From positions 269,648-333,647 of the forward strand of contig DXXG01000027.1 in assembly GCA_019416455.1 (NCBI GenBank): a stretch of 64,000 bases of DNA, read 5' to 3'. The position numbers were made by a program, and so were the translations under genes. Positions 49,202 through 58,032 of this stretch are shown one piece after another. The stretch comes from Clostridiales bacterium. Its GTDB lineage: Bacteria; Bacillota; Clostridia; Oscillospirales; Acutalibacteraceae. A model generated the notes under the pieces. It did not search any database and was not told the DNA's origin. It saw only the letters and a program-made list of their open reading frames with translations. The first letter of the stretch is position 1. Each line of letters starts with the position of its first letter.

Positions 49202-49930
49202 TTACAGTTCTTTCAGTTCTCCCTGGATAATGAGACAGTAATTTCTGGCTTTCCAGGCTGCGATCAGCTCCTGGATGGATCCCGCGGGACGGCGCAGGGC
49301 CACCCCCGCCATGCCGATGGCCGGATCCTCTGCTCGGTGCACGTCCCCGCCGGAGGTAGGCAGCAGGTGATGTTCCTTCACGAACTGGGATGCCTGCTGG
49401 TTTTCCGTACCACGGTTAAAGTAGTTGAATACCTCAGCGCCGTCCAGGAATTCCGGCTGAGGCTGGATGGTCATGTCGATATAGGGCCTGTCCCGGAAGG
49501 GGTGGGCCATGGAAAGGAAGCCTCCTGCCTGATGGACCAGGTCGGCGTACTCCGAAAGTGGCAGCTGGTGAAGATCCGGGTGAGCGAGGAGAAATTCCAG
49601 ATCCAAGCCGTAAGTGAGCACCTCTTTTCCTCCGCCGTACTGGTGCTCCAAGCCGAAAAATACGGAAAAGCCGTGCTCGTCGCCCCAATCTTTGGCGGCC
49701 TGATAAGCCTCCCAGTAGCGGAGCATTTTCTCCTCCCAGGGAAGGTGGCGGTCCACCGCGGTGTTTCCCCGCAGGAAGTGGTCTGTCAGCACCATGCCGG
49801 CGTAACCCCGTTCCCAGTAGGCCTGGGCCATTTCCTGGGGCTCGCTTTGGGCGCAGGCGCTGCACCAGCAGCAGTGACAGTGTGTCTCATAGCGGTAGGG
49901 GAATTCCTTTTCCAAAGGTCCTTGTGTCAT
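49202..49930 (-). CDS. PHP-domain phosphoesterase with cysteine-rich metal motif
   Basis: The 242-residue protein has the PHP barrel pattern: RYETHCHCCWCSACAQ in place of the usual DLHTHT-S-x-S-ACG start, then GMVLTDHF, FFGLEHQY, LSMAHPFRD and SGGDVHRAED. These supply the histidine and acidic metal ligands of a phosphoesterase. The first motif has four extra cysteines, which is unusual. An ATG four codons upstream lies almost on the Shine-Dalgarno GGAAAGG, so the second ATG was chosen. It is 28 bases after a MATE transporter gene on the same strand. Substrate unknown. Confidence 0.85.
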   Translation of the reverse strand: MTQGPLEKEFPYRYETHCHCCWCSACAQSEPQEMAQAYWERGYAGMVLTDHFLRGNTAVDRHLPWEEKMLRYWEAYQAAKDWGDEHGFSVFFGLEHQYGGGKEVLTYGLDLEFLLAHPDLHQLPLSEYADLVHQAGGFLSMAHPFRDRPYIDMTIQPQPEFLDGAEVFNYFNRGTENQQASQFVKEHHLLPTSGGDVHRAEDPAIGMAGVALRRPAGSIQELIAAWKARNYCLIIQGELKEL

Positions 49931-49957
49931 GGAGGCGCTCATTTCCTTTCCAAAAGG

Positions 49958-51370
49958 TTATTTTGCCGGCTTCTTTTCGTCGCTGACCACGTTGTTGGCC
50001 CAGATACCGGAGACCAGCATGATGGTGCCGATCACCGCTTTGAGGATGTCCGCGCAGGAGACGAAGAAGAACACCCACACCACTGAAAGTCCGGTGAACT
50101 GGCACAGGCAGTAGGCCACAGGCAGGTTTACCACCCAGGTGAACACGCAGTCGAAGAGGAACGTGATGAAAGTTTTTCCTCCCGAGCGGATGGTGAAATA
50201 AGTGCCGTGGACGTAGGAGGTGAGGGGCAGAAACGCTCCCGAGACGATCAAAAGCTGGGTGGCTGTTTGGCGGACGGCAGGCTCCGTGTTATAGATGTGA
50301 GGGATAAAGGGGGAGCTGGCGATGATGCCCCCGCCGATGACCAAGTTGACGCAGACACTGAAAAACAGCAGTTTGCGCACCGTATCTTTGGCGCCGGGGA
50401 TGTCGTTGGCGCCCAGCAGCTGGCCGGAAAGGATGCCAATGGCGTTGCCCAGGGCCATCATCACGATGGCGAACAGGTTCCACACCGTGGAGTTGATGTT
50501 GGTGGCGGCCACGGCCTGCAATCCCCGGGTGGCGTAGCACATATTCACCGCTGCCGTGCCGATGGACCACAGGGTCTCGTTCAGCAGCAGGGGCGTGCCG
50601 GTGATGGCGATCTGCTTGACCAAAGACAGGGGGATGCGGAAATCCCGGAACAATCCCTGAACAAAGGGGAACTGCTTCCGATGACGGTAAGTACGCAGCA
50701 GCAGGTAGGCCATTTCCACGTAACGGGAGATCACCGTGGCCAGAGCGGCGCCGGCCACGCCCATTTTGGGGAAGCCGAAGCTGCCGAAAATCAGCAGGTA
50801 GTTGCCCACCAGATTGACGCAGATGGCAATAACGCTGGCAACCATGGGGGAGAAGGTCTCGCCCACGTCCCGGAGCGTGCTGGAAAAGCACTGCACCAGA
50901 GCAAAGGGCAGCAGTCCCCACAGGATGATGTTCATGTAGTCCTTGGCGTGGGCCAAGGTAGTGGCGATCTCCTCTGGGGTGGAGGCTTCCTCGCTTAAGT
51001 ACAGCTGGAACAGCTGCTGCCCAAACAGCAGAAAGACAAGCACACCTATAATAAAGATAGCCACGCTGAACAGCAGACGGAACCGAAGGGTGTGGCGCAC
51101 ACCGTCGTAGTCCTTCTTGCCGAAGAACTGAGCTCCGAAAATGGAGGCCCCTCCTAGGCCGCCGAAGATGGTCAGGTTGTAGATGAACACGATCTGGTTG
51201 ACAATGGCCACGCCGGACATGGGGGAGGTGCCCAGGCGGCCCACCATCACGTTGTCCAGCAGGTTGACGAATTGGGTGATGCCCTGTTGGACGATCATGG
51301 GCACCAAAAGGGCCAGCACGGAGACGTAGAACGCCCGGCTGCCAATGAGTTTTTTCCTCAAGCTATTCAT
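49958..51370 (-). CDS. MATE-family efflux transporter
   Basis: The 470-residue protein has about 12 transmembrane segments and the MATE repeats: VPMIVQQGITQFVNLLDNVMVGRLG in the first half and the matching GTPLLLNETLWSIGTAAVNM in the second. It exports drugs or metabolites against a Na+ or H+ gradient. An even distribution of hydrophobic segments and no frameshift suggest a working protein. Substrate is not predictable. Confidence 0.94.
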   Translation of the reverse strand: MNSLRKKLIGSRAFYVSVLALLVPMIVQQGITQFVNLLDNVMVGRLGTSPMSGVAIVNQIVFIYNLTIFGGLGGASIFGAQFFGKKDYDGVRHTLRFRLLFSVAIFIIGVLVFLLFGQQLFQLYLSEEASTPEEIATTLAHAKDYMNIILWGLLPFALVQCFSSTLRDVGETFSPMVASVIAICVNLVGNYLLIFGSFGFPKMGVAGAALATVISRYVEMAYLLLRTYRHRKQFPFVQGLFRDFRIPLSLVKQIAITGTPLLLNETLWSIGTAAVNMCYATRGLQAVAATNINSTVWNLFAIVMMALGNAIGILSGQLLGANDIPGAKDTVRKLLFFSVCVNLVIGGGIIASSPFIPHIYNTEPAVRQTATQLLIVSGAFLPLTSYVHGTYFTIRSGGKTFITFLFDCVFTWVVNLPVAYCLCQFTGLSVVWVFFFVSCADILKAVIGTIMLVSGIWANNVVSDEKKPAK

Positions 51371-51411
51371 ATGTTTCGATTCTCCTTACTTCCCAAAAAA
51401 AGAAATGTCTC

Positions 51412-52116
51412 TTATCCCAGCAGGGCTCCCAATCCCTGGGGCAGGTCCTCTTCCGGAGAAAGCCGCTCGATCAGCTCTCCGTAATCTTTTAGGTACAAGT
51501 CCGCCAAAGCAGCGATCCCTTCCTTGGTCTCGGCGGCGCCGTCCCCGTCGGCGGAGACAGCGTCCTCTATGGCCACCACGGGAAAACCAGCGGCTTTGGC
51601 CGTGCGGATAGCATAGGCGGAATCCTCAAACACCACGCTTTCCTCCGGCGCTGCTCCCAGTTCCCTGGCGCAGTGAAGGAAAATGTCAGGATGCTCCTTG
51701 CTTTTGCCCACTTCTCCGCAGGTGGCGAAGCAATCCACCAAGGAAAGCATCCCCAGACGCTCCAAAGCCAGCCTGACCCCTTCCCGGTTGGAAGCGGTGG
51801 CCACGGCGATGGGCACTCGGTTTTCTTTCAGCAGTTTCAAAAACGCTTTGGCGTGAGGCTTTTCCTCCACTCGGTCCCGGTAGCCCTCCAGAGCGCAGTG
51901 GGCGATCTCCCTGGCGATCTCTTCCACGGTGCCCGCCACACCCAAAGACTGGTAATACTGAGCGCACTGTTCCAGGCTCAGCCGGTTCAGGGAACGATGA
52001 ATGCCCTCCGGAACCTGCAAGCCCTTTTGGGCGGCGTATTCATAGGTGATGGCCTGCCACATGGGCATGGAATCCAACAGGGTGCCGTCGGCGTCAAAAA
52101 TGCAGCAGCGGATCAT
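51412..52116 (-). CDS. HAD-superfamily hydrolase (beta-phosphoglucomutase/phosphatase type)
   Basis: The 234-residue protein has motif I CIFDADGTLLDSM (nucleophile and acid/base aspartates), motif II VATASNRE, motif III K in GKSKEHPD and motif IV VFEDSAYAIRTAKAAG. A helical cap lies between I and II, the class I layout of phosphatases and phosphoglucomutases. The product ligand is a small phosphorylated metabolite, unspecified. It lies 41 bases upstream of the MATE gene on the same strand. Confidence 0.92.
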   Translation of the reverse strand: MIRCCIFDADGTLLDSMPMWQAITYEYAAQKGLQVPEGIHRSLNRLSLEQCAQYYQSLGVAGTVEEIAREIAHCALEGYRDRVEEKPHAKAFLKLLKENRVPIAVATASNREGVRLALERLGMLSLVDCFATCGEVGKSKEHPDIFLHCARELGAAPEESVVFEDSAYAIRTAKAAGFPVVAIEDAVSADGDGAAETKEGIAALADLYLKDYGELIERLSPEEDLPQGLGALLG

Positions 52117-52194
52117 AAATCCTCCTCCTTTTAAAAATCAGTATAACAGAAACTTTTTCTGGACGCAAGAATGGGGAAAACGCAAAAAAGCCCC

Positions 52195-52237
52195 GTAAAA
52201 AAGAGCGCCGCGAAACAAGGCTCTGCGGCGCTCTTCC
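52195..52237 (-). terminator. Terminator of the small lipoprotein gene
   Basis: AAGAGCGCCGC pairs with GCGGCGCTCTT and is followed on the minus strand by TTTTTT. Confidence 0.85.
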
Positions 52238-52289
52238 CAAACAGGGAGTTCCTGTTTTCTTGGTTTTTGAGGATAGGAGGGGTCTGGAT

Positions 52290-52568
52290 TCAGCGAGCTT
52301 CGGGCGAGGGGCTGGGACTAGCTTCTTCTTCTCGGATAGACTCCTCACGAGAGGATTCTTCTCGGGAAGACTCTTCCATGTCGCGGGAGGAGTCGGGTTC
52401 CATCATGGATTCCATAGCGGAGCCCACTTTGCTTCCGGCTTCCTCCATGCCGCTCTCTATACGGGAGACGGTGCTGGATACGTCATTTTTTACTTCGTCC
52501 CCGCAGCCGGCGAGAAGGATCCCCAAAGAGGCGCAGAGGGCGAAGGCGATCATCTTGTTTTTCAGCAT
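52290..52568 (-). CDS. Small lipoprotein with Ser/Arg/Glu repeats, 92 aa
   Basis: The first 22 residues are a lipoprotein signal (MIAFALCASLGILLAGC) with the lipidated cysteine in LLAGC. The rest is a short amphipathic region (VSSTVSRIESGMEEAGSKVG) and a tail of SREE/SSREES repeats ending in SPSPSPEAR. It probably decorates the outer membrane leaflet or wall. No enzyme family is recognised. GGAAAGGAACC precedes the ATG. The tail is encoded by short direct repeats and may vary by slippage. Confidence 0.8.
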   Translation of the reverse strand: MLKNKMIAFALCASLGILLAGCGDEVKNDVSSTVSRIESGMEEAGSKVGSAMESMMEPDSSRDMEESSREESSREESIREEEASPSPSPEAR

Positions 52569-52699
52569 GTTGCAAGGTTCCTTTCCTGAAAGTTTCAGCC
52601 GTTCGCCGCTGCAAAAATTCCGACGAAGGCTTTTTGTAGTATTTGCCCGGAATGGGAAAACTATGCGCCAAATGAGCCGGGAAAGGCTTTTTTCGGCGA

Positions 52700-52728
52700 T
52701 TGAAAAACTTTTTTGAAAATGATAGAAT
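52700..52728 (+). promoter_or_regulatory. Promoter of fruK
   Basis: TTGAAA, 17 bases and TAGAAT precede the gene. Confidence 0.7.
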
Positions 52729-52758
52729 ACCTTAAGAATCTTGTAAGGGTGTGAACCT

Positions 52759-53691
52759 ATGATGATAATTACAGTGACGCTCAATCCTGCTTTGGACCAA
52801 CAGATCATGCTGGACAGTTTTGCCCCCGGGACCATCCAATGGTATTCCCAGGGGATCTTTCTGCCCGGAGGTAAAGGGGTGAACGTGTCCCGGCTCCTCT
52901 CCTCCCTGGGGATGGAAAATAAGGCTTTGGGCATCGCCGCCGGATTCACCGGCCGGGAGATCCTCCGACTGCTGGAGGAAGAAGGCTGTAAGACCGATTT
53001 CGTCCTGCTGGAGGAAGGAACTTCCCGGATCAATGTCAAACTTCGCACCGCCGGAGGGGAGGAGACCGCTCTCAACGGTACCGGTCCCCGGATCCCGGAG
53101 GAAGCGGTGGACCAGCTGCTGGAAAAGCTGACCGGGCTCACGTCAGAGGATGTAGTGGTGCTGTCCGGAAGTCTGCCGGAAGGCCTGCCGGAGACAGCTT
53201 TCCCCCGCATCCTGGAAGCGGCTCGCCGGGCAGGAGTCCGGTTGGTAGTGGACATGGCAGGGGATTCTCTGCTGGCGACACTGCCTTATCATCCCTATCT
53301 CATCAAGCCCAACGACCAGGAACTGCGGGAGATTTTCTCCCTGGAAGGTCCTCTCACTGCCCAGGACGTGAAAGAGTACGCCGGGCAGCTCCAACGCATG
53401 GGGGCCCGGAACGTGGTAGTCTCTCTGGGGGCCAAGGGTGCGCTGCTCCGGGAGGAGAGCGGTCGGAGCATGTTCTGTCATGGGGTGCGGGGAAGAGCCG
53501 TCTCCACTGTGGGAGCGGGAGATTCCCTGGTGGCCGGGTTCCTGTACGGCTTGGAGCTCCACGGCACCATGGAGGGCGCCTTGAAATGGGGCGTGGCTGC
53601 CGGAGCCGCCACAGCTTTCCAGGAGGACCTTGCCACAGGGGAACAGGTGAAGGCCAGATTCCCGGCAGTGGGCAATCCCCACATTTTATAA
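52759..53691 (+). CDS. fruK: 1-phosphofructokinase family (PfkB)
   Basis: The 310-residue protein has VTLNPALDQQI at the N-terminus, the substrate-binding LPGGKGVNVSRLLSSLG, and the PfkB signature AVSTVGAGDSLVAGFLYG with the catalytic aspartate near residue 254. FruK phosphorylates fructose-1-phosphate to fructose-1,6-bisphosphate; close relatives use tagatose-6-phosphate. No fruA PTS or DeoR regulator is adjacent, so the substrate is less certain than the fold. Confidence 0.9.
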   Translation: MMIITVTLNPALDQQIMLDSFAPGTIQWYSQGIFLPGGKGVNVSRLLSSLGMENKALGIAAGFTGREILRLLEEEGCKTDFVLLEEGTSRINVKLRTAGGEETALNGTGPRIPEEAVDQLLEKLTGLTSEDVVVLSGSLPEGLPETAFPRILEAARRAGVRLVVDMAGDSLLATLPYHPYLIKPNDQELREIFSLEGPLTAQDVKEYAGQLQRMGARNVVVSLGAKGALLREESGRSMFCHGVRGRAVSTVGAGDSLVAGFLYGLELHGTMEGALKWGVAAGAATAFQEDLATGEQVKARFPAVGNPHIL

Positions 53692-53740
53692 AGGATTTGT
53701 AAATTCGGGGGAAAAGCCGGGTCTCTCCGCCAGAATCCAG

Positions 53741-53770
53741 TTGACACCGGCATGGGATCCAAAGTACAAT
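53741..53770 (+). promoter_or_regulatory. Promoter of the XpaC-TelA-LemA-TPM cluster
   Basis: Perfect TTGACA, 18 bases and TACAAT lie 58 bases before the XpaC-like start. Confidence 0.75.
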
Positions 53771-53828
53771 GGTAATAATCGGAGTCCCAGTAAAATGGGG
53801 CATTTTTCCGGGATATGGAGGAAGATCC

Positions 53829-55079
53829 ATGGCAACAAAAGGAAACGATCCCCTTCGGGAGGAACTGCGTTCTTCCCAGGTTTATAATGTTCTGAAAGGC
53901 GCTAGTATCCCCGTGGCGGGGAAGATCGCGCAGGGCCTGGACAGAGCCGCGCAAGGGCTGGATCAGGTGGTGGGAGGTTTTACCACCGGTACCAGATCCG
54001 GCGGCAATGGCGCGGGGCATCCCTATCAGACGCCTCCGCCCTCTTGGCAGCCCCCCAGACAGACGCCGCCCCAGCAGCGCACCGCCCCTCAGAATACGGG
54101 TTACCGGCCGCCTCAGGCGGGCCCGGTCAATGGGAACGGGAAACCCGGCGGCTACTATTACAGCTACGCTCAGGGCGGACAACCCCAGCAGGGGCAAAGG
54201 CCGCAGCAGACGGCAAGACCTCAGCAGCCCCAACCGCCTCAACAGCCTCCCCGAGCCGGACAGGCAGGGCAGGCCGTTCCCCCTCAGGGCCGGCAGACCA
54301 GGCCTCCCCAAGCGCCGGTCTATCAGCCTCCCGGCGGCGGGAACGCAGGCAAGCAGCCTGCGCCTAACCAGCCTCAGGTGCCTATGAAGATGGTGCGTAC
54401 AGGCAGCCCGGCGAAGTTTTACATCACCGGAGCGGTGGCTCTGTTTTACGCCATGACGGCTCCCATGTACGAGCCGCAGCACTTTTTGATCTTTTTGCTG
54501 GTGCTGGTGCTGGTGTTCCTGGGTTCCAGCGCTCTGTTCAAGGGCAAGAAGGTGTTTGTCCCCGTGGAACCGGAGAAGCCCAAGGAAGAACCCAAGCCCC
54601 AGCCGGAGAAAGAAGAGAAATCTCAGACCGGCAACCCGGAGGTGGACAAGATCATCGACGAGGGCCGGGAGTATTTGAAAAAGCTCCGGGCGGCGGACGA
54701 TGCCATCCCCGACGAGGCCCTCTCGGAGGATATCACCCGGATGGAGCGGGCGTCCTCGGATATTTTCCGCTACATCGCCGATCATCCGGAGAAAGCGCCT
54801 CAGATCCGCAAGTTCATGAACTACTACCTGCCCACTACCCTGAAGCTGCTGAACAGCTACCAGCGTCTTTCCAGCCAGTCGGTGAAGGGTGAGAATATCA
54901 CCTCCACCTTGTTCAATATCGCCGGCATGATGCACACGGTGGCGGACGCCTTTGAAAAGCAGCTGGACGCTTTGTTCTCCGAGGAGGCTATGGATATCTC
55001 GGCGGACATCACCGTGTTCGAATCCCTCTTGAAGCAGGAAGGTTTTGTGGATGAGGAGAAAAAGGAAAGTGGAAAATAA
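53829..55079 (+). CDS. XpaC-like (5-bromo-4-chloroindolyl phosphate hydrolysis family) membrane protein
   Basis: The 416-residue protein has a short helical N-terminus and about 130 residues of low-complexity P/Q/G/R sequence (about 65-190). Two transmembrane segments follow (about 199-235, with a short turn), then a charged linker and an alpha-helical XpaC domain (about 275-410, NPEVDKIIDEGREYLKKLR...YLPTTLKLLNSYQRL). XpaC-family genes are typically followed by telA, as here. The name derives from an old phenotype, and enzymatic activity is not established. The start follows GGAGGAAGATCC. Confidence 0.85.
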   Translation: MATKGNDPLREELRSSQVYNVLKGASIPVAGKIAQGLDRAAQGLDQVVGGFTTGTRSGGNGAGHPYQTPPPSWQPPRQTPPQQRTAPQNTGYRPPQAGPVNGNGKPGGYYYSYAQGGQPQQGQRPQQTARPQQPQPPQQPPRAGQAGQAVPPQGRQTRPPQAPVYQPPGGGNAGKQPAPNQPQVPMKMVRTGSPAKFYITGAVALFYAMTAPMYEPQHFLIFLLVLVLVFLGSSALFKGKKVFVPVEPEKPKEEPKPQPEKEEKSQTGNPEVDKIIDEGREYLKKLRAADDAIPDEALSEDITRMERASSDIFRYIADHPEKAPQIRKFMNYYLPTTLKLLNSYQRLSSQSVKGENITSTLFNIAGMMHTVADAFEKQLDALFSEEAMDISADITVFESLLKQEGFVDEEKKESGK

Positions 55080-55162
55080 GCTCTGGAAAGAGCGGGCCGC
55101 TGGAAAAACGGCCATACTAAATAATATAGTGAGAGCTTTTATTGAGGAAAGGATGAAAGTAA

Positions 55163-56341
55163 ATGGCAGATGAGATCAAATTGACCCTGGAACAGCAGGC
55201 GCCCCAGGCGCCGTCCCTGACGCTGGAGGGCGTGGAGACACCTTCTCTCACGCTGGGACAGGAGCCGGAAGCCCCTAAGCAGGTAGAGGCGGATGATATC
55301 TCCACGTTGGATGAAAGCGTCCTTTCCCCGGAGGAGCGGAAAGTGGTGGACGATTTCGCCGAGAAGATCGACCTGACCAATTCCACTTTGGTGCTGCAAT
55401 ATGGTTCCGCGGCCCAGAAGAAGATCGCTTCCTTCTCCGATACCACTCTGAACAACGTGCGCACTAAAGACCTGGGCGAGGTGGGAGATCAGATCTCCAA
55501 CCTGGTGGTGGAGCTGAAAGGCTTCGATATCCAGGAGGAGGAGAAGAAGGGTATCTTCGGGTTCTTCAAGAACACGGGGAACAAGATCACCGCCATGAAG
55601 GCCCGGTACGACAGCGCCGAGCACAACGTGAACAAGATCGCCGGCGCCCTGGAATCCCACCAGGTGCAGCTTTTGAAAGATATTGTCATGCTGGATAAGC
55701 TCTACGAGATGAACCTTTCCTATCACAAGGAGCTTTCCATGTACATCATCGCCGGGAAGAAGAAGCTCCAGCAGGAGCGGGCTACCACCCTGGTAGAGAT
55801 GGAGAACAAGGCAAAGCAGACCGGTCTGGCGGAGGACGCCCAGGCCGCTAACGACTATGCCCAGATGTGTGACAGCTTCGAGAAGAAGCTCCACGACCTG
55901 GAACTGACCCGGATGGTCAGCGTGCAGATGTCCCCCCAGATCCGCCTGGTGCAGAACAACGACAAGCTGATGGCGGACAAGATCCAATCCACCCTGGTGA
56001 ATACCATCCCCCTGTGGAAGAGCCAGATGGTGCTGGCTTTGGGCCTGGCCCATTCCGAGCAAGCGGTGAAAGCCCAGCGGGAGGTCTCCGACATGACCAA
56101 CGAACTGCTGCGCAAGAACGCCGAGCGGCTGAAGATGAGTACCATCGAGACCGCCCGGGAGAGCGAGCGGGGCGTGGTGGATATGGAGACCCTGCGGCAG
56201 ACCAACCAGTCCCTGATCCAGACCCTGGACGAAGTGGTGAAGATCCAGGACGAGGGCAGAGCCCGCCGCCGTGCCGCGGAAGCGGAGATCGGCCGTCTGG
56301 AGGGAGAGCTGAAGCAGAAGCTGCTGGACATCCATACCTGA
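55163..56341 (+). CDS. TelA-family toxic-anion-resistance-like protein
   Basis: The 392-residue cytoplasmic helical protein resembles TelA/KlaA: DNTLNNVRTKDLGEVGDQISNL-type heptads, FGFFKNTGNKITAMKARYDSAE, then VQMSPQIRLVQNNDKLMADKIQSTLVNTIPLWKSQMVLALG. The first 45 residues are an acidic, repeated leader (LTLEQQAP, LTLEGVET, LTLGQEPE). The family name comes from tellurite resistance on plasmids; chromosomal copies paired with XpaC appear to serve envelope stress. The gap to XpaC is 83 bases. Confidence 0.9.
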   Translation: MADEIKLTLEQQAPQAPSLTLEGVETPSLTLGQEPEAPKQVEADDISTLDESVLSPEERKVVDDFAEKIDLTNSTLVLQYGSAAQKKIASFSDTTLNNVRTKDLGEVGDQISNLVVELKGFDIQEEEKKGIFGFFKNTGNKITAMKARYDSAEHNVNKIAGALESHQVQLLKDIVMLDKLYEMNLSYHKELSMYIIAGKKKLQQERATTLVEMENKAKQTGLAEDAQAANDYAQMCDSFEKKLHDLELTRMVSVQMSPQIRLVQNNDKLMADKIQSTLVNTIPLWKSQMVLALGLAHSEQAVKAQREVSDMTNELLRKNAERLKMSTIETARESERGVVDMETLRQTNQSLIQTLDEVVKIQDEGRARRRAAEAEIGRLEGELKQKLLDIHT

Positions 56342-56386
56342 GAGGAGTACCGTCCCACAGCGAAATGAGGGAGGCTTAAAAAGAAA

Positions 56387-56941
56387 TTGAAAAAGAAGAA
56401 TCTTGTGGGAGCCTGCGTCATGATCGCGATGATCCTTGTCGCAGTGCCTTGGGGAGTGCACAATTCCCTGACCCAGCTGCGGGAGAACGCGGAAGGTTCC
56501 TACTATTATGACAATACCGGCTTTGCCATCTACGACGGCATCGAAAGTCGGGAAGCCGCAGCCAACAACTTGATCACCCTGGCTCGGAAGTATACAGACG
56601 TGAATACTAATCTGGTGGGGCTTATCGACGAGCTGGATTATAACGTGCGGCTTTCCCAGAACAGCTATGGGGATTTTGAGGAAGAGTCCCAAGCCAATCA
56701 AGCCATGGGCCAGACGGCTCAGGCTCTGTATGAGGAACTGAAAAAAACGGAGCTTTCCGAAGCGGACCAGAAATACCCGGATCAGCTGATTGCTCAGATG
56801 GAGTCGGAGCAGGACAAGATCAACCGTTCCAGCTACAACGAGGACGCCCGGGAATTCAACGCCCGGCTGGAGAAATTCCCCGTGAACCTGCTGCGGGGCG
56901 TGGCGGGAGTAAGCCCCTTGGCCACCTTTGACTATGAATGA
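56387..56941 (+). CDS. LemA-family protein
   Basis: The 184-residue protein has an N-terminal membrane helix (residues about 5-22) and a long helical bundle with the LemA-like segments TQLRENAEGS, REAAANNLITLARKYTDVN and EEESQANQAMGQTAQALYEE. It is anchored with the bundle outside the membrane. The start is TTG behind GGGAGG with 12 bases between. It is followed by a TPM-domain gene, the standard LemA partner. LemA function is unsettled; envelope-protein quality control has been proposed for the pair. Confidence 0.85.
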   Translation: MKKKNLVGACVMIAMILVAVPWGVHNSLTQLRENAEGSYYYDNTGFAIYDGIESREAAANNLITLARKYTDVNTNLVGLIDELDYNVRLSQNSYGDFEEESQANQAMGQTAQALYEELKKTELSEADQKYPDQLIAQMESEQDKINRSSYNEDAREFNARLEKFPVNLLRGVAGVSPLATFDYE

Positions 56942-56954
56942 GAGGAGGCGTCCC

Positions 56955-57923
56955 ATGAAGAACGCCTGGAAACGTGTCTTTACCTTGGCTGTGGCAGCGG
57001 CCTTGGCCGTGGTTTTGACCATTCCCGCTCTGGCAGTGGTGCCTGACCGGCCGGAGAACCAGTATGTGCTGGACGAGGCCGACGTGCTTTCGGAAGAGAC
57101 GGAGCAGGAGATCATCTCCAAGAACCAGAAGCTGTTTGAGGAGACCGGTGCCCAGATCGTGGTGGTGGCGGTGGATTTCCTGGATGGGGAAGAAATCGCC
57201 GACTATGCCTACTCCCTGTTCAATGTTTGGGGCATCGGCTCGGTGGAGCGCAATAACGGTCTGCTTCTGCTGATGGCCATTGCGGAGGACAATTATTACG
57301 CCATGCCCGGCTACGGCATCGAGGACTATTTCGACGGGGCAAAGTTGAAAGACATGCTCAACGAGTATTTGGAGCCTGACTTTGCTGCCAAAGATTACGA
57401 CGCCGGAGCCAAGAAGTTTTTCGACGCGGCTCTTTCCGAGATGGAAAACTATTATGCCAACTATTCCGACGAGTACAACATCGGGAATACCGATCCCGAC
57501 TACGATTATTCCTATGAATATGAGCCCACTTTCGGCGATCGGGTAGGATGGTTCCTGGGGAACGCGCTCAGCGTCGTGTTCCGAATCGTTGTGGTCGTTG
57601 TGATCTTCCTGGTGCTGGTATCCATCCTCCGTGGTATGCGGGGCGGTGGTGGTCCCCGTTCCGGCGGCGGAGGCGGTGGCGGCGGCTTCTGGACTGGTTT
57701 GTTCCTGGGCAATATGCTGGGGAACAGCCGGAGAAGAGGCGGCTGGCGTCCACCCCCACCCGGTGGGTTTGGTCCCCGTCCTCCTAGAGGCGGTGGAGGA
57801 TTCGGCGGCTTTGGCGGCTTCCACGGTGGTGGAGGCGGCGGCTTCGGCGGCGGAGGTTTCCGCGGAGGCGGCGGTGGCTTCCATGGCGGAGGCGGCAGCC
57901 GTGGCGGCGGAGCCGGCAGATAA
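56955..57923 (+). CDS. TPM-domain protein with Gly-rich tail
   Basis: The 322-residue protein has a signal peptide (about 1-27) and a TPM domain (VLDEADVLSEETEQEIISKNQKL, GAQIVVVAVDFLDG, GLLLLMAIAEDNYYAMPGYGIEDY). A transmembrane helix lies near 205-228, followed by a 90-residue tail of G, F, R and P repeats. The layout is that of Rhomboid-linked/TPM phosphatase-like proteins secreted across the membrane. AGGAGG precedes the ATG by six bases. It closes the XpaC-TelA-LemA cluster. Confidence 0.92.
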   Translation: MKNAWKRVFTLAVAAALAVVLTIPALAVVPDRPENQYVLDEADVLSEETEQEIISKNQKLFEETGAQIVVVAVDFLDGEEIADYAYSLFNVWGIGSVERNNGLLLLMAIAEDNYYAMPGYGIEDYFDGAKLKDMLNEYLEPDFAAKDYDAGAKKFFDAALSEMENYYANYSDEYNIGNTDPDYDYSYEYEPTFGDRVGWFLGNALSVVFRIVVVVVIFLVLVSILRGMRGGGGPRSGGGGGGGGFWTGLFLGNMLGNSRRRGGWRPPPPGGFGPRPPRGGGGFGGFGGFHGGGGGGFGGGGFRGGGGGFHGGGGSRGGGAGR

Positions 57924-58032
57924 CGAAATATAAGCCGCAATTCAGCGGTAAGAGGGGCTTGCGGCCAATGGCGGCACGCCCTTCTTTTATAGGTGAAGGC
58001 GCTCTTGCGGGGCGTCAGGAGAAATGGAGGCG

